Positions 52,918 to 62,041 of a stretch of DNA of 64,000 nucleotides are shown in pieces. Location of the stretch: assembly GCF_040719375.1 (NCBI RefSeq), contig NZ_JBFDTP010000001.1, positions 806,001-870,000 of the forward strand, in the 5' to 3' direction. The stretch's first letter is position 1. Every line of letters begins with the position of its first letter. The notes under the pieces were generated by a model. The model searched no databases and had not been told where the DNA came from. It worked only from the letters and a program-made list of their open reading frames with translations. This DNA comes from Clostridium sp. AN503. Its GTDB lineage: Bacteria > Bacillota > Clostridia > Lachnospirales > Lachnospiraceae. Position numbers and translations under genes: made by a program.

Positions 52918-53808
52918 TTATCGCTTCATCTTCGGATCCAGCGCATCCCGCAGGCCATCGCCTATCAGGTTGATCGCCATGACCGTGACCATAATGGCAA
53001 GTCCCGGGAACAGGCAGAGATAGGGGGCTTTTAAAATATGGTTTTTTGCGGAGGACAAAAGCGCCCCCCATTCCGGTGTGGGCAGGGCAACCCCAAGCCC
53101 GATATAGCTTAGGCTGGAAGCCGCGATGATGGAGGAACCCAGCCGGAGCGTACACTGCACCAGGATCGAAGAAAAACAGTTTGGCAGTATATGCTTAAAA
53201 ATGATATAAAAACTGGAAGCCCCGATCGCATGCGCCGATTCCACATATTCATTGAACCGTACCGTCATAACAGCTGCCCGGGTGATCCTGGCCAGTACCG
53301 GGATGCTTCCCACTGCCAGAGCCAGCGACAAGTTCACCAGGCTGGTCCCCAGCGCCGCCACCAGCGTGATGCTGAGCAGGATGCTGGGAATGATCCCGAA
53401 CGCATCCAGGATCCTCATAACGACCGCATCATACCTGCCTCCAATATAACCGGCGGACGCGCCGATGGGAAGCCCGATCGCTGTGCCGATACATACGGCA
53501 GTCACGCCGATGGAAAGGGAATACCGGGCGCCATAGCCTACCCGCGCCAGCATATCACGCCCATACTCGTCAGTCCCGAAGGGATGTGCCAGGCATGGCG
53601 CCGTAAACCTCTGAGGGATATTCATTCCGATCACATCGGTCTGATAATCCCAGATAACATCTGCAAAAATGGCTACCAGGATAATCAGCAGTGTGACTGC
53701 CAGCCCGATCATTGCCCCCTTGTTCTTCCGGAACTGATGCCAGATCGCTTTCAACCGGTTTTCTTTTACACTGACTTCCTGATCTGTTTGTGTCTCTATT
53801 TTCTTCAT
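52918..53808 (-). CDS. ABC transporter permease (OppC/DppC family)
   Basis: This 296-residue permease has an N-terminal OppC-N segment (RKNKGAMIGLAVTLLIILVAIFADVIW) and five further helices, with the EAA-like loop EYVESAHAIGASSFYIIFKHILPN that docks the ATPases. I chose ATG 53808, with GAGG nine bases before it; the open frame extends 27 codons up into the OppB gene. It follows OppB by 20 bases. Confidence 0.93.
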   Translation of the reverse strand: MKKIETQTDQEVSVKENRLKAIWHQFRKNKGAMIGLAVTLLIILVAIFADVIWDYQTDVIGMNIPQRFTAPCLAHPFGTDEYGRDMLARVGYGARYSLSIGVTAVCIGTAIGLPIGASAGYIGGRYDAVVMRILDAFGIIPSILLSITLVAALGTSLVNLSLALAVGSIPVLARITRAAVMTVRFNEYVESAHAIGASSFYIIFKHILPNCFSSILVQCTLRLGSSIIAASSLSYIGLGVALPTPEWGALLSSAKNHILKAPYLCLFPGLAIMVTVMAINLIGDGLRDALDPKMKR

Positions 53809-53828
53809 ATCGTTCGACCTCACATCCA

Positions 53829-54761
53829 TCACTTTGTAAATTGCGCCTTGATCCTGGGATCGATAAACGCATATAACAAGTCCACGCACAACAGGATCAG
53901 AGAAACCATAATTGAAGTCATGATGACAAATCCGGTCACCACCTGATAATCATTTTTCAAAATGGAATCCACAATATAGCTCCCGACTCCCGGCCAGGAA
54001 AACACCCGCTCCGTGACCACGGAGCCGCCGATCAGCCCAGCGATCTGGGTCCCGACCATGGTGACGATGGGGATCAGTGCATTTTTCAGGGCATGGCGGA
54101 CCATGACCACCTTTTCCGGAAGCCCCTTCGAGCGCGCTGTCCGCAGATAATCCTGGTTGATCACATCCAGCATCGCAGAGCGGGTCGTTCTGGTGATCGC
54201 CGCCATCATAGCTGTGCCGCAGGTGATGGAAGGAAGCACCAGGCTCCGGAGGCCGTCGCCTGCGCCAAAGGATGGGAAGATACTCATATTGACGGAAAAT
54301 GCCAGTATGAGCAGGATGCCGATCCAGAAGTTCGGCATAGCCAGTCCCACAAACGCGATCATGGAAGCGATCGCATCGATCCAGGTATTCCGTTTAATGG
54401 CCGCCGCCATCCCCAGAGGGATCGAGCACAGCACAGCAAGCAGCGCCGAGCAGCAGGCCAGGTTGATCGTATAGGGCAGTTTGGAGAAATACAGCTGCCA
54501 GACATCTGCGCCGTTGTAAATGCTTGTCCCCAGATCCCGCCTCAGGATCCCCGACATATAGCGGACATACTGCACGATCAGAGGATCATTCAGGCCATGG
54601 GTCTCTCTGTAGTACGCCAGCGCCTCAGCCGTCGCCTCGTCGCCAAGCGCCGTCACCGCCGGGTCTCCCGGCACCATATCCATAATGAAAAAGACCGCAA
54701 AGGAAACTGCCAGTACCACCAGGATTACCATGCCTAATCTCTTTATAATATACTTATACAT
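53829..54761 (-). CDS. ABC transporter permease (OppB/DppB family)
   Basis: This 310-residue permease has the OppB start (MYKYIIKRLGMVILVVLAVSFAVFFIMDMVPGDPA) and the loop QDYLRTARSKGLPEKVVMVRHALKNALIPIVT that contacts the ATPases. GGGGGAT precedes the ATG. A stem-loop lies between it and the binding-protein gene. Confidence 0.94.
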   Translation of the reverse strand: MYKYIIKRLGMVILVVLAVSFAVFFIMDMVPGDPAVTALGDEATAEALAYYRETHGLNDPLIVQYVRYMSGILRRDLGTSIYNGADVWQLYFSKLPYTINLACCSALLAVLCSIPLGMAAAIKRNTWIDAIASMIAFVGLAMPNFWIGILLILAFSVNMSIFPSFGAGDGLRSLVLPSITCGTAMMAAITRTTRSAMLDVINQDYLRTARSKGLPEKVVMVRHALKNALIPIVTMVGTQIAGLIGGSVVTERVFSWPGVGSYIVDSILKNDYQVVTGFVIMTSIMVSLILLCVDLLYAFIDPRIKAQFTK

Positions 54762-54777
54762 CTTCTATCCCCCGTTT

Positions 54778-54813
54778 CCGGGGGCTGCCCCAGGATATCC
54801 TGCGGCAGCCCGG
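54778..54813 (-). terminator. stem-loop between binding-protein and OppB genes
   Basis: CCGGGGGCTGCC pairs with GGCAGCCCGG with a small bulge. No T-run follows on the minus strand, so it probably limits read-through or protects the upstream message. Confidence 0.55.
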
Positions 54814-54822
54814 TTGTCCTGA

Positions 54823-56442
54823 TTATTCTTCTACCACTACACAGTTTGTAAAGTCAACGTAATAGTACTGGTTGTTCAGATCGATCCCATAAAAGCCCTT
54901 TGTACCGATACACCATAAGTACTGCTCGATCAGCGGGATCGCCGGCACTTCATCTGCCAGTACCTGCTGGATCTCGGCATAGCGCTCCGCCATCTCATCC
55001 AGGTTCTTGCTCCTGGTCGCCTCATCCATCATGGCATCCAGTTCCGGATTGCTGTAGTTCATAACATTAGACTGACCTCCGGTGCTGAAGAAGCGCTGTA
55101 CAATATTTAAGATGGAACCCTGGGAAGAAGACTGCTGCAAATACATATCATACTTTCCATCCTCACGCAGGGACGCGCTGAAGCCCGCCTGTGAAAACTC
55201 GGATACGGTCAGATCGATATTCACTGCCGCCAGGTTTGCCTGGATGATCTCTGCAAGAGGGATGAATTTTCCTGCCGCACAGAGGCGAAGCGGAAGCTTG
55301 TTGTTCTCATCATAGCCAAGCCCCTTTAAGATCTCAACCGCCCCCTCCGGGTCATACGGGATTGCCTCAACCTCTGCGTGCAGCGGGGAAGCGGTGTTTA
55401 CATAGTTGAAGGACGCCGTTCCCAACTGTCCGTCCTCATAGCAGGCCGCCTCCAGGTCGTCACGGCTGATCGCCATGGCTAACGCGCGGCGGATCTCCAG
55501 GCTGCCTCCCTCCCTGGCGCAGTTGATGCCCAGAAATATATTGGAAAGGCTTGTGTTCTGATATACATTATAATCCGGGTTGTTGAGGAACTTCACAATA
55601 TCCGCCGGGTTGGGATCAAACACAACGTCCACGTCCCCGGACTCAATAGAAAGCGCTCTTGCATTGTCGTCCGTGATCACGGTAAATGTGATCTGTCTGG
55701 TGAGCGGCACGTCCCCGAAATAATCTTCGTTGCGCTCCATTACCCACTGAACGCCCGGCTCATAGGATACGAACTTAAACGGACCGGTACCGATGGCGCC
55801 GCCTGCTTCGATCCCTTCCTCCTCAATCGTGGCTTTGGACATGATCTTCTGTGCCGCATAGTAAGGCCAGTCTGCGCAGGTATCCGTCAGGTTGAACACT
55901 ACCGTATGATCATCCGGCGTTTCCATGCTGTCAATATGTTCGGTCCCGTTGATCGGGAACGTGATCCCTTCATTGGTAGTGGATGCTGCATACTCGAATG
56001 TAAACACCACATCCTCCGCCGTCAGAGGCTTGCCGTTCTGAAACTTTACATCGTCTCTCAACTGGAACGTCCATACAGTGCTGTCCTCATTACCCGACCA
56101 GGAGGTTGCCAGATCCGGCAAGATCTCATTTTCACTGTTTATTTTTACCAGGCGGTTAAAGGTGGAGTTGGTCAGCATGGCCGTCTGCGTATTGTTGCTC
56201 CCGTAAGGCGCATTGGACGGCAGGTCGTTGGTGGTTGCAATAACAATAGAATCCTTATACGTTACATCCTCTTTTCCAGTCTCCAGTTCCGCATTGACAT
56301 TCTCCGCCGTTTCCAGGATCGACGCCGTGGTTTCCGTCTCTCCTCCGGCTGTTGGCGCAGATTTACCGCCGCCTCCGCAGCCCGTCAGTACAGATGCAGC
56401 TAAGGTCCCACACAGGAACAGTGAAATAAGCTTCTTTTTCAT
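54823..56442 (-). CDS. ABC transporter substrate-binding lipoprotein (OppA/DppA family)
   Basis: This 539-residue SBP_bac_5 type receptor has lipobox LTGCGGGG near residue 22 and an acidic linker. Family text includes SWSGNEDSTVWTFQLRDDVKFQNGKPLTAEDVVFTFEYA and GTGPFKFVSYEPGVQWVMERNEDYFGD. Receptors of this class bind peptides or oligosaccharides; beside GH28, UxaA and a pectinesterase the ligand is likely an oligogalacturonide. GGAG precedes ATG 56442. It is encoded ahead of the permeases. Confidence 0.94.
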   Translation of the reverse strand: MKKKLISLFLCGTLAASVLTGCGGGGKSAPTAGGETETTASILETAENVNAELETGKEDVTYKDSIVIATTNDLPSNAPYGSNNTQTAMLTNSTFNRLVKINSENEILPDLATSWSGNEDSTVWTFQLRDDVKFQNGKPLTAEDVVFTFEYAASTTNEGITFPINGTEHIDSMETPDDHTVVFNLTDTCADWPYYAAQKIMSKATIEEEGIEAGGAIGTGPFKFVSYEPGVQWVMERNEDYFGDVPLTRQITFTVITDDNARALSIESGDVDVVFDPNPADIVKFLNNPDYNVYQNTSLSNIFLGINCAREGGSLEIRRALAMAISRDDLEAACYEDGQLGTASFNYVNTASPLHAEVEAIPYDPEGAVEILKGLGYDENNKLPLRLCAAGKFIPLAEIIQANLAAVNIDLTVSEFSQAGFSASLREDGKYDMYLQQSSSQGSILNIVQRFFSTGGQSNVMNYSNPELDAMMDEATRSKNLDEMAERYAEIQQVLADEVPAIPLIEQYLWCIGTKGFYGIDLNNQYYYVDFTNCVVVEE

Positions 56443-56484
56443 TTTCTCTTTCTCCTTGTATTATAAAGTTTTATGCTACTTAAA

Positions 56485-57882
56485 TTAAGTTTCCTTCCAG
56501 CATACATAATCGCCCGTGTATTCCCGGTGCAGCAGTTCCCCGGTATTCTTCATCCGGATCACCAGGCTGCGGTCCCCGATCGGCGCGAATTCCATCTCCA
56601 TGGATGCCGGCTCCGGCGTCAGATATTTCACCCGGACATAATACTCGCCTCCAGGCTGGCTGGCCCCTACTGCCAGATATCTCGACCCCGTAACAGGAAA
56701 ATCCCCTTCATAAAATCCATTCTCCCGCCACCGGATCTCCCGGTCCCCAGCGGCTGTTTCTATGCGGATCCGGTGCTCATTTCGGTCTATCTCAAATGTT
56801 TTAAAAAACGAGTCCACACATCCGTACTTACCTTCCGGGCAGGTAGTACCGGGAATGCCTCCCGGCAGCAGCGTCTGAATACCGGAAACCTCCTGGCCTT
56901 CCACCGACAGCCTGCCCTTTCTCAAAAACAGGAACAGAAGATCCTCCAGCAGGTTCTCCATTGCCCCCGGATCCCCAATGGTGTCTCCAAATCCTGACAC
57001 CACCAGGTTCTGCTGCGGCAGACAGAGGATGATCTGGCTCCCTTTTCCAAAGCTGAAAAACCCGGTCCCCGGCAGACACCAGAAACCATAGCCATAACCC
57101 TGCTTCTGCAGGCAGGAATCCCGGCTGCTGCCGGTAAAGGAATTGACCTGCAGCGCCTTTCGCATATACGGCTCCGGCAGCAGCTGCCTGCCGTCCCAAT
57201 TTCCATAATTCATGATCAGGCGGCCAAACAGCGATATATCCTTCAGGCTGCAGAGCAGCCCGCTTCCGCCCATGGACACGCCCTGCTCGTCTGCAAGGAA
57301 ATACGCTTCTTTGCTGAACCCGATCTGATCCAGGCATTCCTCCCGCAGAAAATCCAGAAGCTTTTTCTGTGTCAGCTTTTCCACCAGCGCCGCCAGCGTG
57401 TGGTATCCGGACGTATCATAACAGAATATCGTACCCGGCGGATGCTCCGGCACGCTTGTAAAAAAGGACCTGACCCAGTTATTATCACAGCTCCGCTTAT
57501 ACGTCGTAGACGAGTAGCAGGTTTTCATGGACAGCATGTGGCTGATGGTCATTTCCGAGATCCACTCCGACACCCCCCGGGGCCGGTATTCCGGAAACCA
57601 GTCCAGTATCTTATCCTCCAGCGCAAGCATCCCCCGGTCCTCCAGTATCCCAATCGCCACCGATACAAAGCTCTTTGAAATGGAATAGGCCCGTTGGAGA
57701 TGGTCTTTATAGTAAGGCCAGCTAAACGCCTCATACAGAAGTTCCTCCCCACAGTCGATGCGCAGGCTGTGCATATCGATCCCTCTCTGCCCGATCCGGT
57801 ATTCCAGCCACTTGATCCATTCCTCCTCAAACCCGTGTTTTTCCAGCTTTTCGCGGTCTACAAATACTAACCTACTCAACAT
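56485..57882 (-). CDS. serine hydrolase of the beta-lactamase/class C fold with extra C-terminal domain
   Basis: This 465-residue protein has the serine hydrolase motifs S67-ISK70 and YDTSGYH, where the second Asn of the usual YxN is Thr. The N-terminal about 360 residues form the beta-lactamase-like domain; the last about 100 form a beta-rich domain. There is no signal peptide, so it is cytoplasmic and probably an esterase acting on acetylated or other esterified oligogalacturonides rather than a lactamase. ATG 57882 (MLSRLVFVD) has GGAGG six bases before it, inside the end of the GH28 gene, which it overlaps. Confidence 0.85.
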   Translation of the reverse strand: MLSRLVFVDREKLEKHGFEEEWIKWLEYRIGQRGIDMHSLRIDCGEELLYEAFSWPYYKDHLQRAYSISKSFVSVAIGILEDRGMLALEDKILDWFPEYRPRGVSEWISEMTISHMLSMKTCYSSTTYKRSCDNNWVRSFFTSVPEHPPGTIFCYDTSGYHTLAALVEKLTQKKLLDFLREECLDQIGFSKEAYFLADEQGVSMGGSGLLCSLKDISLFGRLIMNYGNWDGRQLLPEPYMRKALQVNSFTGSSRDSCLQKQGYGYGFWCLPGTGFFSFGKGSQIILCLPQQNLVVSGFGDTIGDPGAMENLLEDLLFLFLRKGRLSVEGQEVSGIQTLLPGGIPGTTCPEGKYGCVDSFFKTFEIDRNEHRIRIETAAGDREIRWRENGFYEGDFPVTGSRYLAVGASQPGGEYYVRVKYLTPEPASMEMEFAPIGDRSLVIRMKNTGELLHREYTGDYVCWKET

Positions 57883-59412
57883 CCATCTCCTCCACATGCT
57901 CCAATATATAAGGCTCTGTGTCTGCACCTGTCACGGTAACCTGCTTTAAGGAAACCTTTTTTACCCAGTAAAAATGCAGACCGGACTTACAATATTGCGG
58001 CGGATCCAGGGTCATAACTGCCGTCCCCGGTTCAGCCTGTTCTCTCATGTGAAATTGAACGTTCTCCATGCGGATCTCTTCAACCGGCTGCTCCGGCAGC
58101 CCCCAGAAAGCGCCTGCCGCCCACTCCACCTCCGTTGCCCGGATATTCTTAAACAGGAACGATCCAAAGCAGGGGGTTCGCTCATCTATGGGAAGCATAC
58201 TGTGATTGTACATATATTCCTGGTCCGGCTCATTGTTCCGCGCCTTATAAAACATGTTCACTACCAGCGGGGCTTTCACATTTACCATCTCAATATTGTC
58301 AAACACCACATTGTCCACGGCTGCCCGCCGGCCGCGCCCCCGCTGGGTCTTGATCCGTAAGCCGCGGTCCGTCTTTTCAAACCGGCATTGTGTTACGGTT
58401 ATATCCTTCAGTCCTGCGCTCAGTTCGCTGCCCAGTGTGACAGCGCCATGACCATACTGCATCAGGCAGTTGCGGATCACAACCTCCTCACAGGGCGTTT
58501 TCCGCTTCTCACCCATCTCAAATTTTCCGGATTTAATGGCGATACAATCATCCCCCACGGAAAACTCGCATCCTATGATCGACACCCGTTTACAGGACTC
58601 CGGGTCGATCCCATCTGTATTCGGGTTCTCTTTTGGATTCTGCAGCTTCATATCCGCATACACCACATCCTGGCAGAAGAACGGGTGCTGGTTCCAGGAA
58701 GCTGTATTCCGGCAGGTCAGCCCTGCAGCCCGATATTCCTGCAGCCATTGAGGAAGATCCCCCTTGGCCTCCATGCCACCCGCATCACCCGGTCATTGAC
58801 CCACCAGTCGCTTTTATCAGCTTGTCCGTCAATGACCCCTCTGCCGTACAGCTTCACATGCTCCACGCCAATCCCGGTGATCAATCCTGCAAATGCAGAT
58901 TCCGCTTTTCCCTCCCAGGTCCCCAGATAATATTCGGTTTCCCCATCATTCATCGGCAGCCTGCCGGGAAGGATCGGGTATTGATGGCGGTCGGTCTCCC
59001 CCAGAAGTGTCGCGCCCTCCTGAAGCTCAATCTGGATATGGCTCTTTAAAAATATGGGTTTTATCCGGTAGTCCCCTTCAGGGATCAGGACCCTGCCGCC
59101 TGGCGGGCAGCTTAAGATCGCCGCCTGGATCGCTCCGGTATCGTCCGACTCCCCATCCCCTTTTGCATAAAAATCCCGGACATTCAGGGTGAGTGTTTCC
59201 ATGTCGGTGCGAAACTCCACCTGCTGGCCTGCCGCCTCAACCACATATTCCGTATCCGGCTCCAGGCCATACAGCGAAAATACATTTCTGCACTGCCCCG
59301 CCTCAACCTGCCTGCCGTTTAAAAGAATCTGAAAAGGCTCTTCCGTTTGGTATATCTGCCTGTTTTCCAACTCCAGCGTAACGCTCCGGCATGATGTAAA
59401 TATAACGTTCAT
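57872..59412 (-). pseudogene. GH28 polygalacturonase with N-terminal FnIII-like domain, split by a one-base frameshift
   Basis: Two overlapping frames make one GH28 enzyme. The first (59412-58717) has an about 80-residue FnIII-like domain and the start of the beta-helix (VRDFYAKGDGESDDTGAIQAAI), ending CRNIGLQG then stop. The second carries on at GLTCRNTASWNQHPFF with all catalytic parts: NTDGID, GDDCIAIKSG, YGHGAVTLGSE and RIKTQRGRGR. One extra base in the run at 58720-58723 (minus strand CAGGGCTGACC to CAGGGGCTGACC) restores 513 residues. The FnIII plus GH28 layout is that of intracellular exo-polygalacturonases. No signal peptide is present. As it stands the N-terminal frame lacks the active site. 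Confidence 0.85.
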
Positions 59413-59449
59413 GATACGTTCCTCCCGGTTCCCGGTTTAAATGAAAGAT

Positions 59450-60610
59450 TTAAATAAAACGGCAGATATGATCCACGGCAATATCTGAAAAACCAAAGAT
59501 CTCCGCCTTTGTCATCTTCCCGCTGCACACCTCCAAAAGACTTTTAAGCAGCCGCGCCCCCGCGTCCTCCGGCGTTTCACCTTCCGTAATTATGGCGCTG
59601 ACATCCTCGTCGATATTGTCCGCCATGACCTGGCAGGTCTGGGGGTTGCCGCATACCTTGATGACCGGCGCGATAGCATTTCCCGTGGGCGTCCCTCTGC
59701 CTGTGGTAAAGATGACCACCTGGCATCCGCCTGCCACCATGGACGTCACCGATGAGATATCATATCCCGGCGTATCCATGATAACCGCACCTTTCTTTGT
59801 GGGCATCTCCGCCTCCTGAAGCACCTCTACGACCGGTCGGCTCCCGCCTTTCCGGATGCAGCCAAGGCTCTTCTCCTCCAGCGTGGAAAGGCCTCCTGTC
59901 TTATTGCCCGGCGTCGGCTGCCCTGCCCTGCAGTCCTGTCCCACCGCAGCCAAATGGGCCTCATAATCCTTACAGATCTGTATGATCTGATTATGGATCT
60001 CTCTGGTCTCACCCCGCTTTGCCAGGACGTGTTCCGCTCCGATAAACTCGATCGTCTCGCTCATCATCGTGGACGCGCCTGCATCGATCAGCAGGTCGCT
60101 AAGCTCTCCCACGGCCGGATTCGACGCGATCCCCGAGGTGGCGTCAGATCCCCCGCACTCAATCCCCATCAAAAGCTCTGAGATATCACAGGCCTCCTTC
60201 TGCTGCATGGAAGCTTTCTCCACCATCGCCCTGGCGGCTTTTACCGCCTCCGCCACCGTCTTTACCGTTCCCCCCACTTCCTGGATCCCAAAGGAAACGA
60301 CTGGTTTACTGGTCATCTTTTCAAGCTCTGCTTTTAACTCTCTGTGGGGTACGGTCTCGCATCCAAGCCCAATGATAACAATTCCGTAAATATTTCCGTT
60401 ACAGGCAAAGCCCCTGAGGACCCTCTGCGTCATCTCTGTGTTGGCTGCAACGTCTGAACAGCCTGTGTTAATGATCACGTTGACCGCTCCTTTAACCTGC
60501 GCCGCTGCCAGCCTGCAGCTCTCACTGGCACATGCGCAGGTGGGCAGGATCAGCACATGATTCCTTATCCCTACCTTTCCGTCCGGACGACGGTAACCCT
60601 GAAACACCAT
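59450..60610 (-). CDS. uxaA: UxaA family altronate dehydratase, large (C-terminal) part
   Basis: This 386-residue protein corresponds to the second domain of altronate dehydratase, which turns D-altronate into 2-keto-3-deoxygluconate in galacturonate breakdown. Typical text is GYRRPDGKVGIRNHVLILPT at the start, MGIECGGSDATSGIASNPAVG and GGCQVVIFTTGRGTPTGNAIAPVIKV. ATG 60610 has GGAG seven bases upstream. The first domain is encoded by the gene just before it; in enteric bacteria the two are fused. Other UxaA-like enzymes act on galactarate, so the exact sugar acid is inferred from the pectin context. Confidence 0.9.
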   Translation of the reverse strand: MVFQGYRRPDGKVGIRNHVLILPTCACASESCRLAAAQVKGAVNVIINTGCSDVAANTEMTQRVLRGFACNGNIYGIVIIGLGCETVPHRELKAELEKMTSKPVVSFGIQEVGGTVKTVAEAVKAARAMVEKASMQQKEACDISELLMGIECGGSDATSGIASNPAVGELSDLLIDAGASTMMSETIEFIGAEHVLAKRGETREIHNQIIQICKDYEAHLAAVGQDCRAGQPTPGNKTGGLSTLEEKSLGCIRKGGSRPVVEVLQEAEMPTKKGAVIMDTPGYDISSVTSMVAGGCQVVIFTTGRGTPTGNAIAPVIKVCGNPQTCQVMADNIDEDVSAIITEGETPEDAGARLLKSLLEVCSGKMTKAEIFGFSDIAVDHICRFI

Positions 60611-60627
60611 GTTGTTTCTCCTTATTT

Positions 60628-60933
60628 TTATTCGCAAATCTCATCGTCATAATTTCTTGGCAGCCCGATCAGATTGGTGTGGGATATCCACCCGCCAGCC
60701 GGTATCCGGCAGGCCGTCACACCGATCGCCTCCCCATACTTTATGACGGAAGCGCCCTCTTCCAGATCCGTCAGCGCCACCTTATGCCATACAGGGATGT
60801 CCTCACCAGCCGTCAGCTCCTCCACTGCGTCCTTACGCCTGTAACAGACAGTCCCGCCCTGTTTTACCGGCTCCGTGCAGACCGCCACATTATCTGAGGC
60901 ATTCATGACCAGCGCATTCACTTGCATATTCAT
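60628..60933 (-). CDS. UxaA family altronate dehydratase, small (SAF domain) part
   Basis: This 101-residue SAF domain protein pairs with the large subunit that starts 17 bases after its stop. The text VAVCTEPVKQGGTVCY, VWHKVALTDLEEGASVIKYGEAIGVT and GGWISHTNL is that of the N-terminal domain of altronate and galactarate dehydratases. GGAGG lies nine bases before ATG 60933. It is the first gene of the pectin operon, directly behind the LysR-controlled promoter. Confidence 0.9.
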   Translation of the reverse strand: MNMQVNALVMNASDNVAVCTEPVKQGGTVCYRRKDAVEELTAGEDIPVWHKVALTDLEEGASVIKYGEAIGVTACRIPAGGWISHTNLIGLPRNYDDEICE

Positions 60934-60960
60934 GCAGCCAATCCTCCTTACTTTTTCTTG

Positions 60961-60989
60961 ATTATATTTTCTCTGTGCTATATAATCAA
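60961..60989 (-). promoter_or_regulatory. promoter of the pectin operon
   Basis: TTGATT (60989-60984) and TATAAT (60966-60961) are 17 bases apart on the minus strand; the predicted start is near 60954, about 20 bases before the first ATG. Confidence 0.8.
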
Positions 60990-61018
60990 ATTTATAGAAT
61001 TAATTTCACTATAAATTT
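60988..61018. promoter_or_regulatory. LysR-type operator (10-bp inverted repeat, 11-base gap)
   Basis: AAATTTATAG and CTATAAATTT are perfect inverted copies 11 bases apart. The near arm touches the -35 box of the pectin promoter and the far arm lies at about -55 to -64, the usual LysR layout. Confidence 0.8.
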
Positions 61019-61051
61019 AATTTATATTACTTTTGGGATGGTACCGCGAAT

Positions 61052-62005
61052 ATGACCAATGAAATGAGATATATCTACGAAATTTACAAATTAAAAAGCT
61101 TCTCCAAAGCTGCAGAGAAGCTCTTTATCACCCAGCCCGCACTCAGTATCAGCGTGCAGAAGGTGGAACAGGCCCTGGGAACGCCCATATTTTACCGCAA
61201 TCACAAGTCCCTGGCCCTGACAGAGGCCGGAAAAAAGTATATTGAAGCGATCGAGCGGATCGATACCATCGAAAAGGATCTCTCCTGTGAGATCAATGAT
61301 CTGATGTCCGTGAATACAGGTTCTCTTGCCATCGGCGGGACCCAGTATATCAATTCCTACATTTTACCGCCCGTCATTGGCTATTTTACACAAAAACACC
61401 CCAATGTTTCCTTAAAAATCATCGAAAATCCGTCAAATCGACTTTTGGATTCCCTGGAAGATGGGGTTATCGATCTCACCTACAACTGCGGAGACATGGA
61501 TAAGGATAAGTTTACCTCCTGTTTTGCCTTCCGCGACCGGGTCCTTTTAGCCGTCCCCCGGCATTTTGTGTCCATTGAAGCGCTGCCCTACGCGCTGTCC
61601 CGGGACGATGTGCTCTTAAACACCCCGGTGATGCCGATGAGGCCTTATGTATCCCTGAACCTGTTTTCCGACATCCCGTTCATTCTCCTGACGACAGAAA
61701 ACAACCTGTATGAGCGGAGCATTGCTTTTTTGGAGGAAGCCGGGATCAGCCCTGTGATCGCCCTGGAGACCAGCCAGCTTGTGACCGCTTACCGGCTCTG
61801 CTGCAGCGGCATCGGAGCCACCTTTATCAGCTCCTATCTGGTATCGGAGTCCTCCCCTCAGAATGTGGTCTACTTTAAAATAGACTCCCCGCTGTCTGTA
61901 CGGAACTTTCACGCCGTCCTGAATAAAAAGCGCTATGTCTCCTTTGCAGTCCGCGCGTTTATCGACGCGTTCAACCAGATCCACGGAGAGGATGGCTTAA
62001 GCTGA
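61052..62005 (+). CDS. LysR family transcriptional regulator
   Basis: This 317-residue regulator has the N-terminal winged helix (MRYIYEIYKLKSFSKAAEKLFITQPALSISVQKVEQALGTPIFYR) and a C-terminal two-lobed ligand domain (NTGSLAIGGTQYINSYILPPVIGYFTQKHPNVSLKII). It faces the pectin operon with a perfect LysR-type inverted repeat in between, so it very likely activates that operon on an inducer such as a galacturonate breakdown product. The ribosome site is weak (GGGATGG). ATG 61064 is a possible shorter start. Confidence 0.93.
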   Translation: MTNEMRYIYEIYKLKSFSKAAEKLFITQPALSISVQKVEQALGTPIFYRNHKSLALTEAGKKYIEAIERIDTIEKDLSCEINDLMSVNTGSLAIGGTQYINSYILPPVIGYFTQKHPNVSLKIIENPSNRLLDSLEDGVIDLTYNCGDMDKDKFTSCFAFRDRVLLAVPRHFVSIEALPYALSRDDVLLNTPVMPMRPYVSLNLFSDIPFILLTTENNLYERSIAFLEEAGISPVIALETSQLVTAYRLCCSGIGATFISSYLVSESSPQNVVYFKIDSPLSVRNFHAVLNKKRYVSFAVRAFIDAFNQIHGEDGLS

Positions 62006-62041
62006 AGCGCCTTTGGCATAGCTTTCTGCGGACCCGTCATT

